Positions 9,081 to 17,517 of a DNA stretch of 64,000 nt are shown here, piece by piece; position 1 is the stretch's first letter, and each line of letters starts with the position of its first letter. The DNA comes from a bacterium (GTDB lineage: Bacteria > Chloroflexota > Anaerolineae > Caldilineales > Caldilineaceae). The stretch lies in the NCBI GenBank assembly GCA_016124945.1, contig WGMT01000005.1, positions 62,001-126,000 on the forward strand, read 5' to 3'. Below the pieces are notes generated by a model that did no database searches, was not told the DNA's origin, and was given only the letters and a program-made list of their open reading frames with translations. A program made the translations under genes and the position numbers.

Positions 9081-9669
9081 CCACACAGCGGAACAAGATT
9101 CACCGCAAAGACGCAAAGAGCGCAAAGAAAAGAGAGAAGAAGAGGGCCTCTACGGGCTGCTGGCCGAGTTCGAGGACGGCGACACCCTGCTCACCGCCAC
9201 ACAGGAGACGGTGAACCGCGGCTACGCCCGCATCGAAGCGTACACGCCCTATCCTGTCCACGGGCTGGCACGGGTGTTGGGGGTGCGCAACCGGCGGCTG
9301 CCTTTGATTGTCCTTGGCGGCGGGATTGTGGGCGGGCTGGGCGCGCTCTTGATGCAGTGGTATTCAGCCACGATTCACTACCCGCTCAACGTGGGCGGGC
9401 GACCGCTGGCAAGCTGGCCGTCGTTCATTCCCGTTACCTTCGAGGTGATCATCCTTGTGGCGGGGATCACCGCCGTGCTGGGCATGTTCGCCCTCAACGG
9501 CCTGCCGCAGCCATACCACCCTATCTTCAACGTAGTCGAGTTCGCCGCCGCCTCCCGCGACCGCTTCTACCTCTGCATCGAAGCCGAGGACGAGCGTTTC
9601 GACCGCGTCGAAACCCATCATTTCTTGGATGCGGTGGGCGCGGTGAGGGTGTTTGAGGTGGAGATGTGA
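9073..9669 (+). CDS. actD: Alternative complex III subunit ActD (DUF3341) with a repeat-derived N-terminus
   Basis: A 198-residue membrane protein. From about residue 25, [17 protein letters not shown] and [16 protein letters not shown] are typical ActD/DUF3341. Two membrane segments follow ([20 protein letters not shown] and [19 protein letters not shown]). ActD is a small helical subunit of alternative complex III. The ATG at 9073 overlaps the actC stop. Residues about 9-24 ([16 protein letters not shown]) come from the dispersed repeat accgcaaagacgcaaagagc, so the N-terminus is longer and more charged than expected. A downstream non-ATG start cannot be excluded. Confidence 0.88.
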   Translation: MDNHTAEQDSPQRRKERKEKREEEGLYGLLAEFEDGDTLLTATQETVNRGYARIEAYTPYPVHGLARVLGVRNRRLPLIVLGGGIVGGLGALLMQWYSATIHYPLNVGGRPLASWPSFIPVTFEVIILVAGITAVLGMFALNGLPQPYHPIFNVVEFAAASRDRFYLCIEAEDERFDRVETHHFLDAVGAVRVFEVEM

Positions 9670-9775
9670 TTGGGGGGATTAGGGGCTGGGGATCGGGTTG
9701 ACACGATCTCCGCCCATTTGGGAATCATAGACTTGACGAAGTCCCCAGTTCCCAGTCCCCAGTCCCTAGCTCATC
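9670..9775. repeat. Inverted repeat with GGGGATTAGGGG/CCCCAGT arms after actD
   Basis: Starts at the actD stop (TGATTGGGGGGATTAGGGGC) and is answered by CCCAGTTCCCAGTCCCCAGT near 9746. The centre holds GTTGACACGATCTCC. It ends just before the actE start. Confidence 0.75.
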
Positions 9776-9784
9776 GGACCAATT

Positions 9785-10351
9785 ATGAAAGCAACGAGAT
9801 TTGCCCTCCCCATCCTGATCCTTCTCCTCTGCGCCGCCTGCGGTGGACAGATGAGCGATCAGCCGCGCTATGAGCCGTTGGAGGCGAGTGCATTCTTCGA
9901 GGACGGCAAGGCGTCACGCGATCTGGTGGAAGGGACGGTGGCACGTGGACTGCTACGCGACGATTCGCTGCGCTACGCCGGTCGCGTGGACGGTCAACTG
10001 GCCGACACCTTCCCCTTCCCGGCGACGATGACGGTGCTTGAACGAGGCCACGAACGTTACGACATCTTCTGCGCGCCCTGTCACGGTTACGCGGGCTACG
10101 GCGACGGCATGATCGTGCAACGGGGCCTGTCGCCACCACCCTCATTCCACGAGGAGCGGCTGCGCACCGCCCCAGTCGGCTACTACTTCGACGTCATCAC
10201 CAACGGCTTCGGTGCCATGTACAGTTATCGTTCCCGCATCCCTCCCGACGACCGCTGGGCCATCATCGCCTATGTGCGAGCGTTGCAGTACAGCCAGAAC
10301 GCGCCGATGGCAGACTTAACCCAAGAAGAGATAGGGAATTTAAGAGATTAG
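9785..10351 (+). CDS. actE: Alternative complex III monoheme cytochrome c lipoprotein ActE
   Basis: A 188-residue exported protein. A lipoprotein signal peptide is visible: MKATRFALPILILLLCAAC, with Cys19 as the lipid attachment site. One heme motif, CAPCH, lies about residue 98 inside GHERYDIFCAPCHGYAG, followed by methionines that could serve as the distal ligand. In characterised complexes ActE is a membrane-anchored cytochrome c that can pass electrons on to the oxidase. It lies between actD and actF. The last residues and the TAG stop (AGAGATTAGGAG) resemble the GATTAGGA repeat family. Confidence 0.9.
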   Translation: MKATRFALPILILLLCAACGGQMSDQPRYEPLEASAFFEDGKASRDLVEGTVARGLLRDDSLRYAGRVDGQLADTFPFPATMTVLERGHERYDIFCAPCHGYAGYGDGMIVQRGLSPPPSFHEERLRTAPVGYYFDVITNGFGAMYSYRSRIPPDDRWAIIAYVRALQYSQNAPMADLTQEEIGNLRD

Positions 10352-10450
10352 GAGCAGAAGGAAAGTCTATGAATCCCTATAATCTGTGGTTCTTCTTCTC
10401 TGCCTTCGTGTTTCTTCGTGTGCCTTCGTGGATCAAATTCTGCTTTCTGC
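10352..10450. repeat. Dispersed repeat word set before actF
   Basis: Contains TCTGCCTTCGTGTTTCTTCG and TGCCTTCGTGGATCAAATTC, the outer-arm words of the elements at 168-480 and 57246-57416. The complementary arm is not close by; AGGAGCAGAAGG and CTTTCTGCCTT give only partial pairing. Confidence 0.75.
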
Positions 10451-10466
10451 CTTAGGAATGTCACCA

Positions 10467-11663
10467 ATGATGACTGAACCAACCAACCTCCTAAACCGCA
10501 TCCAACGCACCGCCGCCATCGTTGCCACAGTGGGCATTCTCCTCTGCGCGCTGGGGTGGTGGCTGGACGGGGCGCAATTTTTCCATTCGTATTGGATGGC
10601 GCTGCTCTTCTGGCTTGGGATCAGTTTGGGTTGCTTGATCTGGCTGCTCGTCCACTTTCTGGCGGGTGGACGCTGGAGCCTCTCGATCCGGCGGCTGCTA
10701 GAAGCGGGGACGCTGCTGATCGCGCCAATGGCCGTGCTCTTCATCCCGATTTACTTTGGCATGGAGCTGCTTTTCCCCTGGTCCATTGACGCCCTCGTTG
10801 CCGAGGACGCCATCTTACAGCACAAAGCGCCCTACCTGAACGATCTCTTTTTCTGGGGACGCACCGTGCTCTACTTCGTCTTGTGGGGCGGGCTGGTGGC
10901 AGCGATACGCCGCTACTCCATTCGCCAGGACAACGCCGCGCTCGCCGATCAACCGACCATTTCGCGGCGGCTGCGCGTGCTCAGTGGCCCCGGCTTTCTG
11001 CTCTACGGGATCACCATCACCTTCGCGTCGGTGGACTGGCTGATGTCGATGGAGCCACATTGGTATTCCACCATCTTCGGCGTGCTCCTGGCCAGCTCAC
11101 AGGCAACGACGGCGATCTCCTTTGCCATCATTGCCCTGGCGTTGCTGGCCCGCCACCGTCCTTACGTGGACGTGCTCACCAGTACGCACCTGTCGCACCT
11201 GGGCAACCTGCTGCTCACCAGTGTGATCCTGGCCAGCTACATGGCCTTCATCCAATATCTGATCATCTGGTCGGGCAACCTGCCCGAAGAAGTGGTCTGG
11301 TACATCGCTCGGCTGGAAGGGGGCTGGCGCTGGGTGATCTATGCACTGCTGTTTTTTCACTTTGCCATCCCCTTCGCCGTGCTGCTCACCCGCCGCGTGA
11401 AACAGGAGATTCGACGGCTGGCCTGGGTGGCGGCGCTGGTGTTGACGGCCAACCTGGTCCATCTCTTCTGGCTAATTGCGCCGACGCTGCACCCCGCCGA
11501 CTTTACCGTGCACTGGCTGGACTTTGTGGCCCCGCTGGGCGTGGGCGGGCTGTGGATCGCCGGGTTTGTGTGGTTTGTAAAACGTGCGCCGCTGCTGCCA
11601 CGCAACGATCGCGTTCTAATCGAGGAGGCTCATCCGCATGGCCGGCACGAAGCAACCGCCTAA
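10467..11663 (+). CDS. actF: Alternative complex III integral membrane subunit ActF (NrfD/PsrC family)
   Basis: A 398-residue polytopic membrane protein related to ActC, with about ten hydrophobic segments (TVGILLCALGWWLDG, YWMALLFWLGISLGCLIWLL, FAIPFAVLLTRRV). ActF is the second quinol-binding-type membrane subunit of alternative complex III. The track start at 10386 lies in the upstream repeat. I chose the ATG at 10467, about 9 bases after AGGA; the ATGs at 10458 and 10470 are alternatives. The 3' end overlaps the next gene by 26 bases, suggesting translational coupling. Confidence 0.9.
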   Translation: MMTEPTNLLNRIQRTAAIVATVGILLCALGWWLDGAQFFHSYWMALLFWLGISLGCLIWLLVHFLAGGRWSLSIRRLLEAGTLLIAPMAVLFIPIYFGMELLFPWSIDALVAEDAILQHKAPYLNDLFFWGRTVLYFVLWGGLVAAIRRYSIRQDNAALADQPTISRRLRVLSGPGFLLYGITITFASVDWLMSMEPHWYSTIFGVLLASSQATTAISFAIIALALLARHRPYVDVLTSTHLSHLGNLLLTSVILASYMAFIQYLIIWSGNLPEEVVWYIARLEGGWRWVIYALLFFHFAIPFAVLLTRRVKQEIRRLAWVAALVLTANLVHLFWLIAPTLHPADFTVHWLDFVAPLGVGGLWIAGFVWFVKRAPLLPRNDRVLIEEAHPHGRHEATA

Positions 11664-12339
11664 CGGTCCGCCTAACGGTCCGCCTAACGGTCCGCACCAA
11701 CCGAATAACGATGACCGGCCAGGTTGCCTGTCCATTGCGGCATGGCTGGGTGGATTGGCCGCACTGGTGGGGATCAACCGCGCCGTCTCCACCCGTGAAT
11801 CGGATCGTCAAGGATCGGATGGGCATGGCATTGATCGTCATGGTGCACACCAGGGTGACGCCTCGCCTGATGACATGGTTCAGGGCGATCAGGCCACTAC
11901 CCATCTCCCGGCCGAATCCATCGCCGAAGGACACGAAGTGCGTGATGTACGCCTGCGCACCTTTTTAATGGTGGCAGGGGGATTGGCCATTGCCGGGATT
12001 GTCATTCAAGTAGGGCTATGGCTGCTGCTCCAGGTCTGGGCAGACCGCGATCTAACCTTCGTGCCACAAGTGCCCCCTGCGATTGTGGCAGAATCAGACG
12101 TTCCCGGCCCAGATCTCGTCCCTGTGCCGCGGCTGGAATACCAACGCTACCTTGCCGAGGAGATCGAGTTGCTCCATTCCTACGGCCAAAGCGAAGGACA
12201 GACTGACACCGCCCGCATCCCCATTGAGCGCGCCATGCAGATCGTAGCCGAGCAAGGACTCCCCGCGCGCGACGGCGACGTCCCCGACTTTGGGCTGGAT
12301 AACGCGTATCAGTTGGATAGTGAGGGAGGGGTGGAGTGA
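11638..12339 (+). CDS. Small single-span membrane protein of the ACIII/cox cluster
   Basis: A 233-residue protein. Residues 8-20 are a PPNG repeat (three 12-base copies of cctaacggtccg). Residues 20-100 are polar and His/Asp-rich. One membrane span lies around 108-130 (FLMVAGGLAIAGIVIQVGLW). The C-terminal domain ends with a Tyr-Gly turn and the segment IPIERAMQIVAEQGLP. Small proteins with this C-terminal RIPIERAM pattern occur between complex III-like genes and SCO/cox genes in other bacteria, from my knowledge of such operons. The function is unknown; an assembly or structural role with the oxidase is inferred from position. It overlaps actF by 26 bases and SCO by GTGA. Confidence 0.75.
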   Translation: MAGTKQPPNGPPNGPPNGPHQPNNDDRPGCLSIAAWLGGLAALVGINRAVSTRESDRQGSDGHGIDRHGAHQGDASPDDMVQGDQATTHLPAESIAEGHEVRDVRLRTFLMVAGGLAIAGIVIQVGLWLLLQVWADRDLTFVPQVPPAIVAESDVPGPDLVPVPRLEYQRYLAEEIELLHSYGQSEGQTDTARIPIERAMQIVAEQGLPARDGDVPDFGLDNAYQLDSEGGVE

Positions 12340-13346
12340 GGCGGGTTGCGAATTGCGTGGATCGAGTTTGCTGTGCTTTCTCTTGGAAGGATCGGGGGAG
12401 CGTAGTGCGTAGTGCGTGGTGCGTAAACGGACTACGCACTACGCACTATCTCAACCCCATTTCACCCAAGAGAAGAAGGGACATTCTCAACCGACGCAAT
12501 TCGCAATTCGCAATCCGCCCCATTCTTCATTCATTACTCATCACACTAGCATTCACACTCCTTGCCGCGCTTCCTTCCTCCGCCCACGACGGTGAGCCGC
12601 ATTCGTCCAACGACATTTTGCCGTTGATTGGGTTTGATCAGCGACTGCAAGCGACGGTGCCGGGGCAGACACCCTTTGTGGATGAGGATGGGCGAACGGT
12701 ACGCTTTGGGGATCTGCTGGGCGAGCGCCCCGTGATCCTGGTGATGGGCTATTTCGAGTGCCCCAACCTCTGCTCGTTGACCCGTATGGGCCTGGTCGAT
12801 GCGGTGCGGGAGATCCGCTTCGACGCCGGTGAAGACTTCGACGTGGTGCACGTCAGCATCGATCCGGCGGAGACACCGTCCACGGCGCGGCGCGTGAAAG
12901 ACGAGACGCTGGCCGCGTATGGGCGTCCTGAGACGGCGGACGGCTGGCGCTTCCTCACCGGCGCCCACGAGGAGATCGACGCCATCGCCGACACCGTGGG
13001 CTTCCGCTACGCCTGGGACGAAGGCCAGCAGCAGTTCGCCCACGCCAGCGGGCTCGTCCTCTTGACGCCGGAAGGACGGGTGGCGCGCTACTTCTTTGGG
13101 CTGGAATTTGAGCCGCGCGATCTGCGGCTGGGGCTGGTGGAAGCGGCCAAAGAGCGTATTGGATCGCCGGTGGATCAACTGCTGCTGCTCTGTTACCACT
13201 ACAACCCCGTCACCGGCAAGTACACGGCGGACATTATGATGATCCTGCGCGTCGCCGGTCTGGTCACCGTACTGGGTATGGCGGGTGCAATCACCTGGAT
13301 GTTGAGAAGAGAAAAGAATCATGTGGCAATTCCCCCTCTTTCCTGA
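12336..13346 (+). CDS. SCO1/SenC/PrrC family copper chaperone for cytochrome oxidase
   Basis: A thioredoxin-fold protein with the copper motif CPNLC (YFECPNLCSLTRMG) and the conserved histidine region FAHASGLVLLTP. SCO proteins deliver copper to the CuA site of oxidase subunit II, which is the next gene. A signal/anchor segment lies around residues 63-82 (HSLLITLAFTLLAALPSSA) and a C-terminal membrane span near 315-332. A GTG at 12336 overlaps the upstream stop (GTGA) behind a GGGAGGGG site, giving 336 residues. The first 60 or so residues are encoded by intergenic repeats, so a later non-ATG start is possible. It overlaps coxB by 26 bases. Confidence 0.85.
   Translation: MRRVANCVDRVCCAFSWKDRGSVVRSAWCVNGLRTTHYLNPISPKRRRDILNRRNSQFAIRPILHSLLITLAFTLLAALPSSAHDGEPHSSNDILPLIGFDQRLQATVPGQTPFVDEDGRTVRFGDLLGERPVILVMGYFECPNLCSLTRMGLVDAVREIRFDAGEDFDVVHVSIDPAETPSTARRVKDETLAAYGRPETADGWRFLTGAHEEIDAIADTVGFRYAWDEGQQQFAHASGLVLLTPEGRVARYFFGLEFEPRDLRLGLVEAAKERIGSPVDQLLLLCYHYNPVTGKYTADIMMILRVAGLVTVLGMAGAITWMLRREKNHVAIPPLS
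12345..12535. repeat. GTGCGTA and CAATTCG inverted repeats at the 5' end of the SCO frame
   Basis: GTAGTGCGTAGTGCGTGGTG (12402-12421) pairs with CACTACGCACTACGCACTA (12427-12447). An outer pair is GGTTGCGAATTGCGTGGAT with ACGCAATTCGCAATTCGCAA. These sequences are read as the first 60 or so residues if SCO starts at 12336. Confidence 0.9.
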
Positions 13347-14301
13347 ACAGGCTTCAACCATCGCCGGGCGCGTGGACACCCTCTTCTGGGTGCTCATCGG
13401 CCTGGCCGGCACGATCTCGGTTGTGATTGCAGCGCTGATTGTGATCTTCGCCGTGCGTTATCGGCGCGGATCACCCGCCGACCGTGGCGGAGCGATCCAC
13501 GGCAGTTTGAAGCTGGAGATCGCCTGGGCCGTGATCCCGTTTTTCGTGTCCATGGGCGTCTTCGGTTGGGGGGCGCAGGTCTACTTCGATCTCTACAACG
13601 TCCCACCGAATGGGCTCGATGTCTATGGCGTGGGCAAGCAGTGGATGTGGAAGTTCCAGCACCCCACGGGGCAGAGCGAGATCAACATGCTGCACGTGCC
13701 GGTGAACCGCCCTGTGCGCATGACACTGATTTCGCAGGACGTGATTCACAGTTTCTACGTCCCCGCCTTTCGGGTGAAGCGCGATGTGCTGCCCGGTCGC
13801 TATACCACAGCCTGGTTCGAGGCGACGCAGCCGGGCGTCTACCACCTATTCTGCACCGAATTCTGCGGCACCGAACATTCCGACATGATCGGTTCCGTGG
13901 TGGTGCTCTCGGAGCGCGACTACCAGGCCTGGCTCGAAGGACGTCCTCTCGACGACGACGCCGAAGTCATCCCCGAAGCGCAAGGACGCTCCGGTGAAAT
14001 GCCGCAGACAATGGCGTCGGCCGGGGAGCAACTCTTCCAAAGTCTGGGCTGCCCCACCTGTCACCAGATGGAGGGCGTCGGCGTCGGCCCGTCGCTGGTG
14101 GGCGTCTACGGCAGCAAAGTGCAACTGGCCAACGGCGAGACCGTCACCGCTGACATCGGCTACATCCGCACCTCCATCATCGACCCGCACGCCCAGATCG
14201 TGGCCGGCTACCAACCTATCATGCCGACGTATGCGGGGCAGGTAGATGAGGAGGAGTTGTTGTTGCTGGTGGAGTATGTTCAATCGCTAGGAGAAGAATA
14301 G
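13321..14301 (+). CDS. coxB: Cytochrome c oxidase subunit II with fused cytochrome c domain (caa3 type)
   Basis: A 326-residue protein. Two N-terminal membrane spans (TLFWVLIGLAGTISVVIAAL; LEIAWAVIPFFVSMGVFGWG) are followed by the cupredoxin domain with CuA ligands in FCTEFCGTEHSDM (Cys-x3-Cys-x3-His-x2-Met). After about residue 235 a cytochrome c domain carries CPTCHQMEGVGVGP and a distal Met region (QPIMPTYAG). The fusion marks a caa3 oxidase that can receive electrons directly from alternative complex III. The ATG at 13321 lies within the 3' end of SCO. Its stop TAG is the first unit of a GTAGTGC repeat. Confidence 0.95.
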   Translation: MWQFPLFPEQASTIAGRVDTLFWVLIGLAGTISVVIAALIVIFAVRYRRGSPADRGGAIHGSLKLEIAWAVIPFFVSMGVFGWGAQVYFDLYNVPPNGLDVYGVGKQWMWKFQHPTGQSEINMLHVPVNRPVRMTLISQDVIHSFYVPAFRVKRDVLPGRYTTAWFEATQPGVYHLFCTEFCGTEHSDMIGSVVVLSERDYQAWLEGRPLDDDAEVIPEAQGRSGEMPQTMASAGEQLFQSLGCPTCHQMEGVGVGPSLVGVYGSKVQLANGETVTADIGYIRTSIIDPHAQIVAGYQPIMPTYAGQVDEEELLLLVEYVQSLGEE

Positions 14302-14510
14302 TGCGTAGTGCGTAGTCCGTCGACGATCTCGCCTCTGGACTACGCACTACGAACTCATTGTCATTAAGTTAAGGAATCCCGTTGTCATCAAACTGTGGAG
14401 TGAGCATCCTCAGATGCGGCTCTACCAGTGTGCACCCGCATCTGAGGATGCTCACTCCTCGCTTAACTTAATGACATTGACTACGAACTACGCACTACGC
14501 GTCACATACC
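14299..14510. repeat. Three-layer nested inverted repeat between coxB and coxA
   Basis: Layer 1: TAGTGCGTAGTGCGTAGTCC starting at the coxB stop, answered by GGACTACGCACTACGAAC and again by GACTACGAACTACGCACTAC near 14480. Layer 2: TGTCATTAAGTTAAG pairs with CTTAACTTAATGACA. Layer 3: a perfect 23-bp stem at 14397-14419 and 14436-14458 (GGAGTGAGCATCCTCAGATG and its complement) with a 16-base loop. Confidence 0.95.
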
Positions 14511-14541
14511 AGGTCGCATTATTCAAAAAGGATCCTCAACC

Positions 14542-16227
14542 ATGTCCGCAACCGCACCAATTCTCGAACGCCGCCGGGCGCGCAATTATTTGAATGCCAG
14601 CTATACGATCAAGTCGTGGCTGACGACGACCGATCACAAACGGATTGGGATCATGTATTTGATCTCGATTACGGCGCTCTTTTTCATTGGCGGGGCGGCG
14701 GCGACGGTGATCCGGCTGGAACTGCTGACGCCGCAAGGTGATGTGGTGGGCGCGGACGGCTACAACCAGCTTTTCACCATGCACGGCGTGATCATGGTCT
14801 GGTTCTTCCTGGTACCGTCGATCCCCACGACGTTGGGTAACTTTTTGGTGCCGATTATGGTCGGCGCCGAGGACATGGCCTTTCCACGCCTCAATCTAGC
14901 AAGCTGGTACGTGCTGCTCTTTGGCGTTGTCTTCGCTCTGGCTGCCCTGATCGCGGGCGGTGTCGACACCGGCTGGACCTTTTACACGCCCTACAGCACA
15001 CAGTACAGCCAGGGCTACGTGGTGGCGATGGCGATAGGCATCTTCATCACCGGCTTCTCGTCGATCTTCACGGCGATCAACATCATCGTCACCGTGCACA
15101 AGTTGCGCGCGCCGGGGATGACGTGGTTCCGCATGCCGTTGTTCGTCTGGTCGCAGTACGCCACCAGCCTCGTCATCATCCTGGCGACGCCGGTGCTGGC
15201 GGTGACGTTGTTGCTGCTGGTGGTGGAACGCGCCTTCGGCATCGGCATCTTCGACCCGAACCTGGGCGGCGATCCGCTGCTCTTCCAGCATCTTTTCTGG
15301 TTCTACTCGCACCCAGCGGTCTACATTATGATTTTGCCGGCGCAGGGCGTGATCAGCGAGCTGATCACCTGCTTCTCGCGCAAACCGCCCTTTGGCTACG
15401 TCTTCATCGCCGGGTCCAGCATCGCCATCGCCCTCTTCGGCTTCCTGGTATGGGGACATCACATGTTTGTGAGTGGGCAGTCGGTCTACGGCAGCCTGAT
15501 CTTCTCGTTCCTCAGCTTTGCAGTGGCGGTGCCGTCGGCGATTAAAGTATTCAACTGGACGGCGACGATGTACAAAGGCAACATCCAGTTGAAGACGCCC
15601 ATGTTGTACGCCATGGGCTTTATCGGTCTCTTCACCATCGGCGGGTTGACCGGCCTCTTCGTGGCGACACTGCCTGTGGACGTGCATGTACACGACACTT
15701 ACTTTGTGGTGGCCCACTTCCACTACATTATGGTGGGTGGCGCGGTGATGGGCTACCTGGGCGGCATCCACTTCTGGTGGCCCAAGATGACAGGGCGAGT
15801 CTACCCCGAAGGCTGGGGGATTGCGGCGGCGATCCTGATTTTCGCCGGCTTCAACCTCACCTTCTTTCCACAGTTTATTTTGGGTTACAACGGCATGCCG
15901 CGCCGCTACTGGGAATACGCGCCGGAATATCAGGTGCTCAATGTTATGTCCACGGCGGGGGCGTCGATCCTGGCGATTGGCTACCTGCTGCCATTGGGTT
16001 ATCTGATCTGGTCGCTTTACTGGGGCAAAAAGGCCGAAGACAATCCCTGGGGTGGCAGTGGATTGGAGTGGCAGATCTCGTCACCGCCGCCCACCCACAA
16101 CTTCGCGGAGACGCCGGTGATCACCCGAGAACCGTATCATTATGAACCCGTGACCGGCGGCGTCCGCGGGCAGGCGACGACGACGCTGAGCGATGTCCGC
16201 GCCGAACGGGAGGCCCGCCATGACTGA
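14542..16227 (+). CDS. coxA: Cytochrome c oxidase subunit I (A2-type heme-copper oxidase)
   Basis: A 561-residue, 12-span heme-copper oxidase core. Visible ligands and channel residues: TMHGVIMVW (heme a His), [18 protein letters not shown] (CuB His and crosslinked Tyr region), WGHHMFVSG (CuB His pair) and [17 protein letters not shown] (heme ligands). The YSHP motif replaces the Glu of A1 oxidases, which places it in the A2 subfamily. It reduces oxygen to water and pumps protons. AAAGGA about 9 bases before the ATG supports the start. The C-terminus is hydrophilic and its last codons overlap a spare ATGACTGAG sequence. Confidence 0.97.
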   Translation: MSATAPILERRRARNYLNASYTIKSWLTTTDHKRIGIMYLISITALFFIGGAAATVIRLELLTPQGDVVGADGYNQLFTMHGVIMVWFFLVPSIPTTLGNFLVPIMVGAEDMAFPRLNLASWYVLLFGVVFALAALIAGGVDTGWTFYTPYSTQYSQGYVVAMAIGIFITGFSSIFTAINIIVTVHKLRAPGMTWFRMPLFVWSQYATSLVIILATPVLAVTLLLLVVERAFGIGIFDPNLGGDPLLFQHLFWFYSHPAVYIMILPAQGVISELITCFSRKPPFGYVFIAGSSIAIALFGFLVWGHHMFVSGQSVYGSLIFSFLSFAVAVPSAIKVFNWTATMYKGNIQLKTPMLYAMGFIGLFTIGGLTGLFVATLPVDVHVHDTYFVVAHFHYIMVGGAVMGYLGGIHFWWPKMTGRVYPEGWGIAAAILIFAGFNLTFFPQFILGYNGMPRRYWEYAPEYQVLNVMSTAGASILAIGYLLPLGYLIWSLYWGKKAEDNPWGGSGLEWQISSPPPTHNFAETPVITREPYHYEPVTGGVRGQATTTLSDVRAEREARHD

Positions 16228-16244
16228 GTTTATGTCGCTTGTTC

Positions 16245-16308
16245 GATGGGTTACGACCGCCGCTCTTGGCGCGGCGAACGCTGTGAACAGATGCGGTCGT
16301 AACCCATC
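16245..16308. repeat. 16-bp inverted repeat between coxA and coxC
   Basis: GATGGGTTACGACCGC at 16245-16260 pairs perfectly with GCGGTCGTAACCCATC at 16293-16308. This element has no short tandem units. It sits between an ATGACTGAGTT at the coxA end and the ATGACTGACTT that starts coxC. Confidence 0.9.
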
Positions 16309-16340
16309 CTACAGGCATGCGTCGAAGAGGAGATCGGCCC

Positions 16341-16985
16341 ATGACTGACTTGACCAAGCCGGTGGTGCATCACTTCAAGAACTACGAACACCAGCACGAA
16401 TCGACAAAGCTGGGCATGTGGGTCTTTTTGGCCACGGAGTTGCTCTTCTTTGGTGGGCTATTTCTGGGTTACCTCGTTTATCGAGCGTCTTACCCCGAGG
16501 CATTTGTCGAAGCCAGCAATCATCTCATCGTCTGGTTGGGGACGCTCAACACCTTCTTCCTGCTTACCAGCAGTCTGTGCGTGGCGTGGGCCGTCCACGA
16601 CGTGCGCACCCATCGTCCGCGACGGGCGGCGCTGTTGCTGGTGGCTGTGGTGGTGTTGGCGCTGATCTTTTTGGGGATCAAGGGCTACGAATGGTTCCTG
16701 GAGTACGAGGAAGGGCTGATCCCCGGCATCAACTTCACCTACAGCGGACCGCTGGCGCGCGGTGTGGGTCTCTTCTTCGCCCAATACTTTGTCATGACCG
16801 GGCTGCACGCCATCCACATGATCATCGGCATCTTCGTGGTGGCGATCATGGCGTGGCGGTCCTGGCGCGGTCACTTCACCCCAACCGACTTCGATCCCAT
16901 CGAGTTGACGGCGCTGTACTGGCATTTTGTGGACATTGTGTGGATCTTCTTGTTTCCGCTGTTGTATTTGATTGGGAGAACGTAA
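16341..16985 (+). CDS. coxC: Cytochrome c oxidase subunit III
   Basis: A 214-residue protein with five to six membrane spans. Typical subunit III stretches are KLGMWVFLATELLFFGGLFLGY near the N-terminus, YFVMTGLHAIHMIIGIF, and the C-terminal ALYWHFVDIVWIFLFPLLYLIG. Subunit III stabilises the catalytic subunit and proton uptake. I chose the ATG at 16341, which follows GAGGAG, over the track start at 16317. The stop TAA runs straight into TAATGCGTAG repeat sequence. Confidence 0.95.
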   Translation: MTDLTKPVVHHFKNYEHQHESTKLGMWVFLATELLFFGGLFLGYLVYRASYPEAFVEASNHLIVWLGTLNTFFLLTSSLCVAWAVHDVRTHRPRRAALLLVAVVVLALIFLGIKGYEWFLEYEEGLIPGINFTYSGPLARGVGLFFAQYFVMTGLHAIHMIIGIFVVAIMAWRSWRGHFTPTDFDPIELTALYWHFVDIVWIFLFPLLYLIGRT

Positions 16986-17130
16986 TGCGTAGTTGTCGTA
17001 CATCAGCACATCGTTTCGTTTTTAGCGAGCAAACCATTAGCACATCGTATCGTTCTGTTCACATGCTGTTCCATCTTCCAGGCAGAACGGCGCTTTGTGA
17101 AACGATGTGCTGATAGGCGACAACTACGCA
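16986..17130. repeat. Two-layer inverted repeat between coxC and coxD
   Basis: Outer arms TGCGTAGTTGTCG (16986-16998) and CGACAACTACGCA (17118-17130). Inner arms CATCAGCACATCGTTT (17001-17016) and AAACGATGTGCTGAT (17100-17114). It begins 1 base after the coxC stop. Confidence 0.92.
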
Positions 17131-17179
17131 CTATACTCTCCCGAACCGCACCCCCAATGACAAATCAAGAGTCTAACCT

Positions 17180-17467
17180 ATGCACATCACCTCTCTCCGA
17201 ACCTACATCATCGTTTATATTGCCCTTCTTGTTCTGCTGGGGCTAACCGTGGGCGCGGCCTACATCGATTTCGGCGGATGGGGCGTCCTTGTGGCGCTGA
17301 CGATTGCCACCGTCAAGGCCGTACTGGTGCTGCTCTACTTCATGCACCTGCGCCATAGCGATCAGATTTTCTGGATCGTGGTGCTCACCGCCTTCTTCAT
17401 GTTGATGACGCTGCTGGTGATCGTGTTTAGTGATTATCTTTCGCGGGGGTGGATTGGAGGGATATAG
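17180..17467 (+). CDS. coxD: Cytochrome c oxidase subunit IV (prokaryotic COX4 family)
   Basis: A 95-residue protein with three hydrophobic segments (YIIVYIALLVLLGLTVGAAY, VLVALTIATVKAVLVLLYFM, WIVVLTAFFMLMTLLVIVFS). The VKAVLVLLYFMHLRHS motif is characteristic of bacterial subunit IV. It closes the respiratory cluster. The ribosome binding site before the ATG is weak (AAGAG). Confidence 0.9.
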   Translation: MHITSLRTYIIVYIALLVLLGLTVGAAYIDFGGWGVLVALTIATVKAVLVLLYFMHLRHSDQIFWIVVLTAFFMLMTLLVIVFSDYLSRGWIGGI

Positions 17468-17517
17468 GAGTCATGTTATGCTTCGCCAAAATCCATTCAC
17501 CCACGCGGAGCGTAGAC

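Noticed and set aside
14896-15771. 291-codon minus-strand ORF opposite coxA
   Set aside because: Antisense shadow of coxA with His/Asp/Gln-rich composition.
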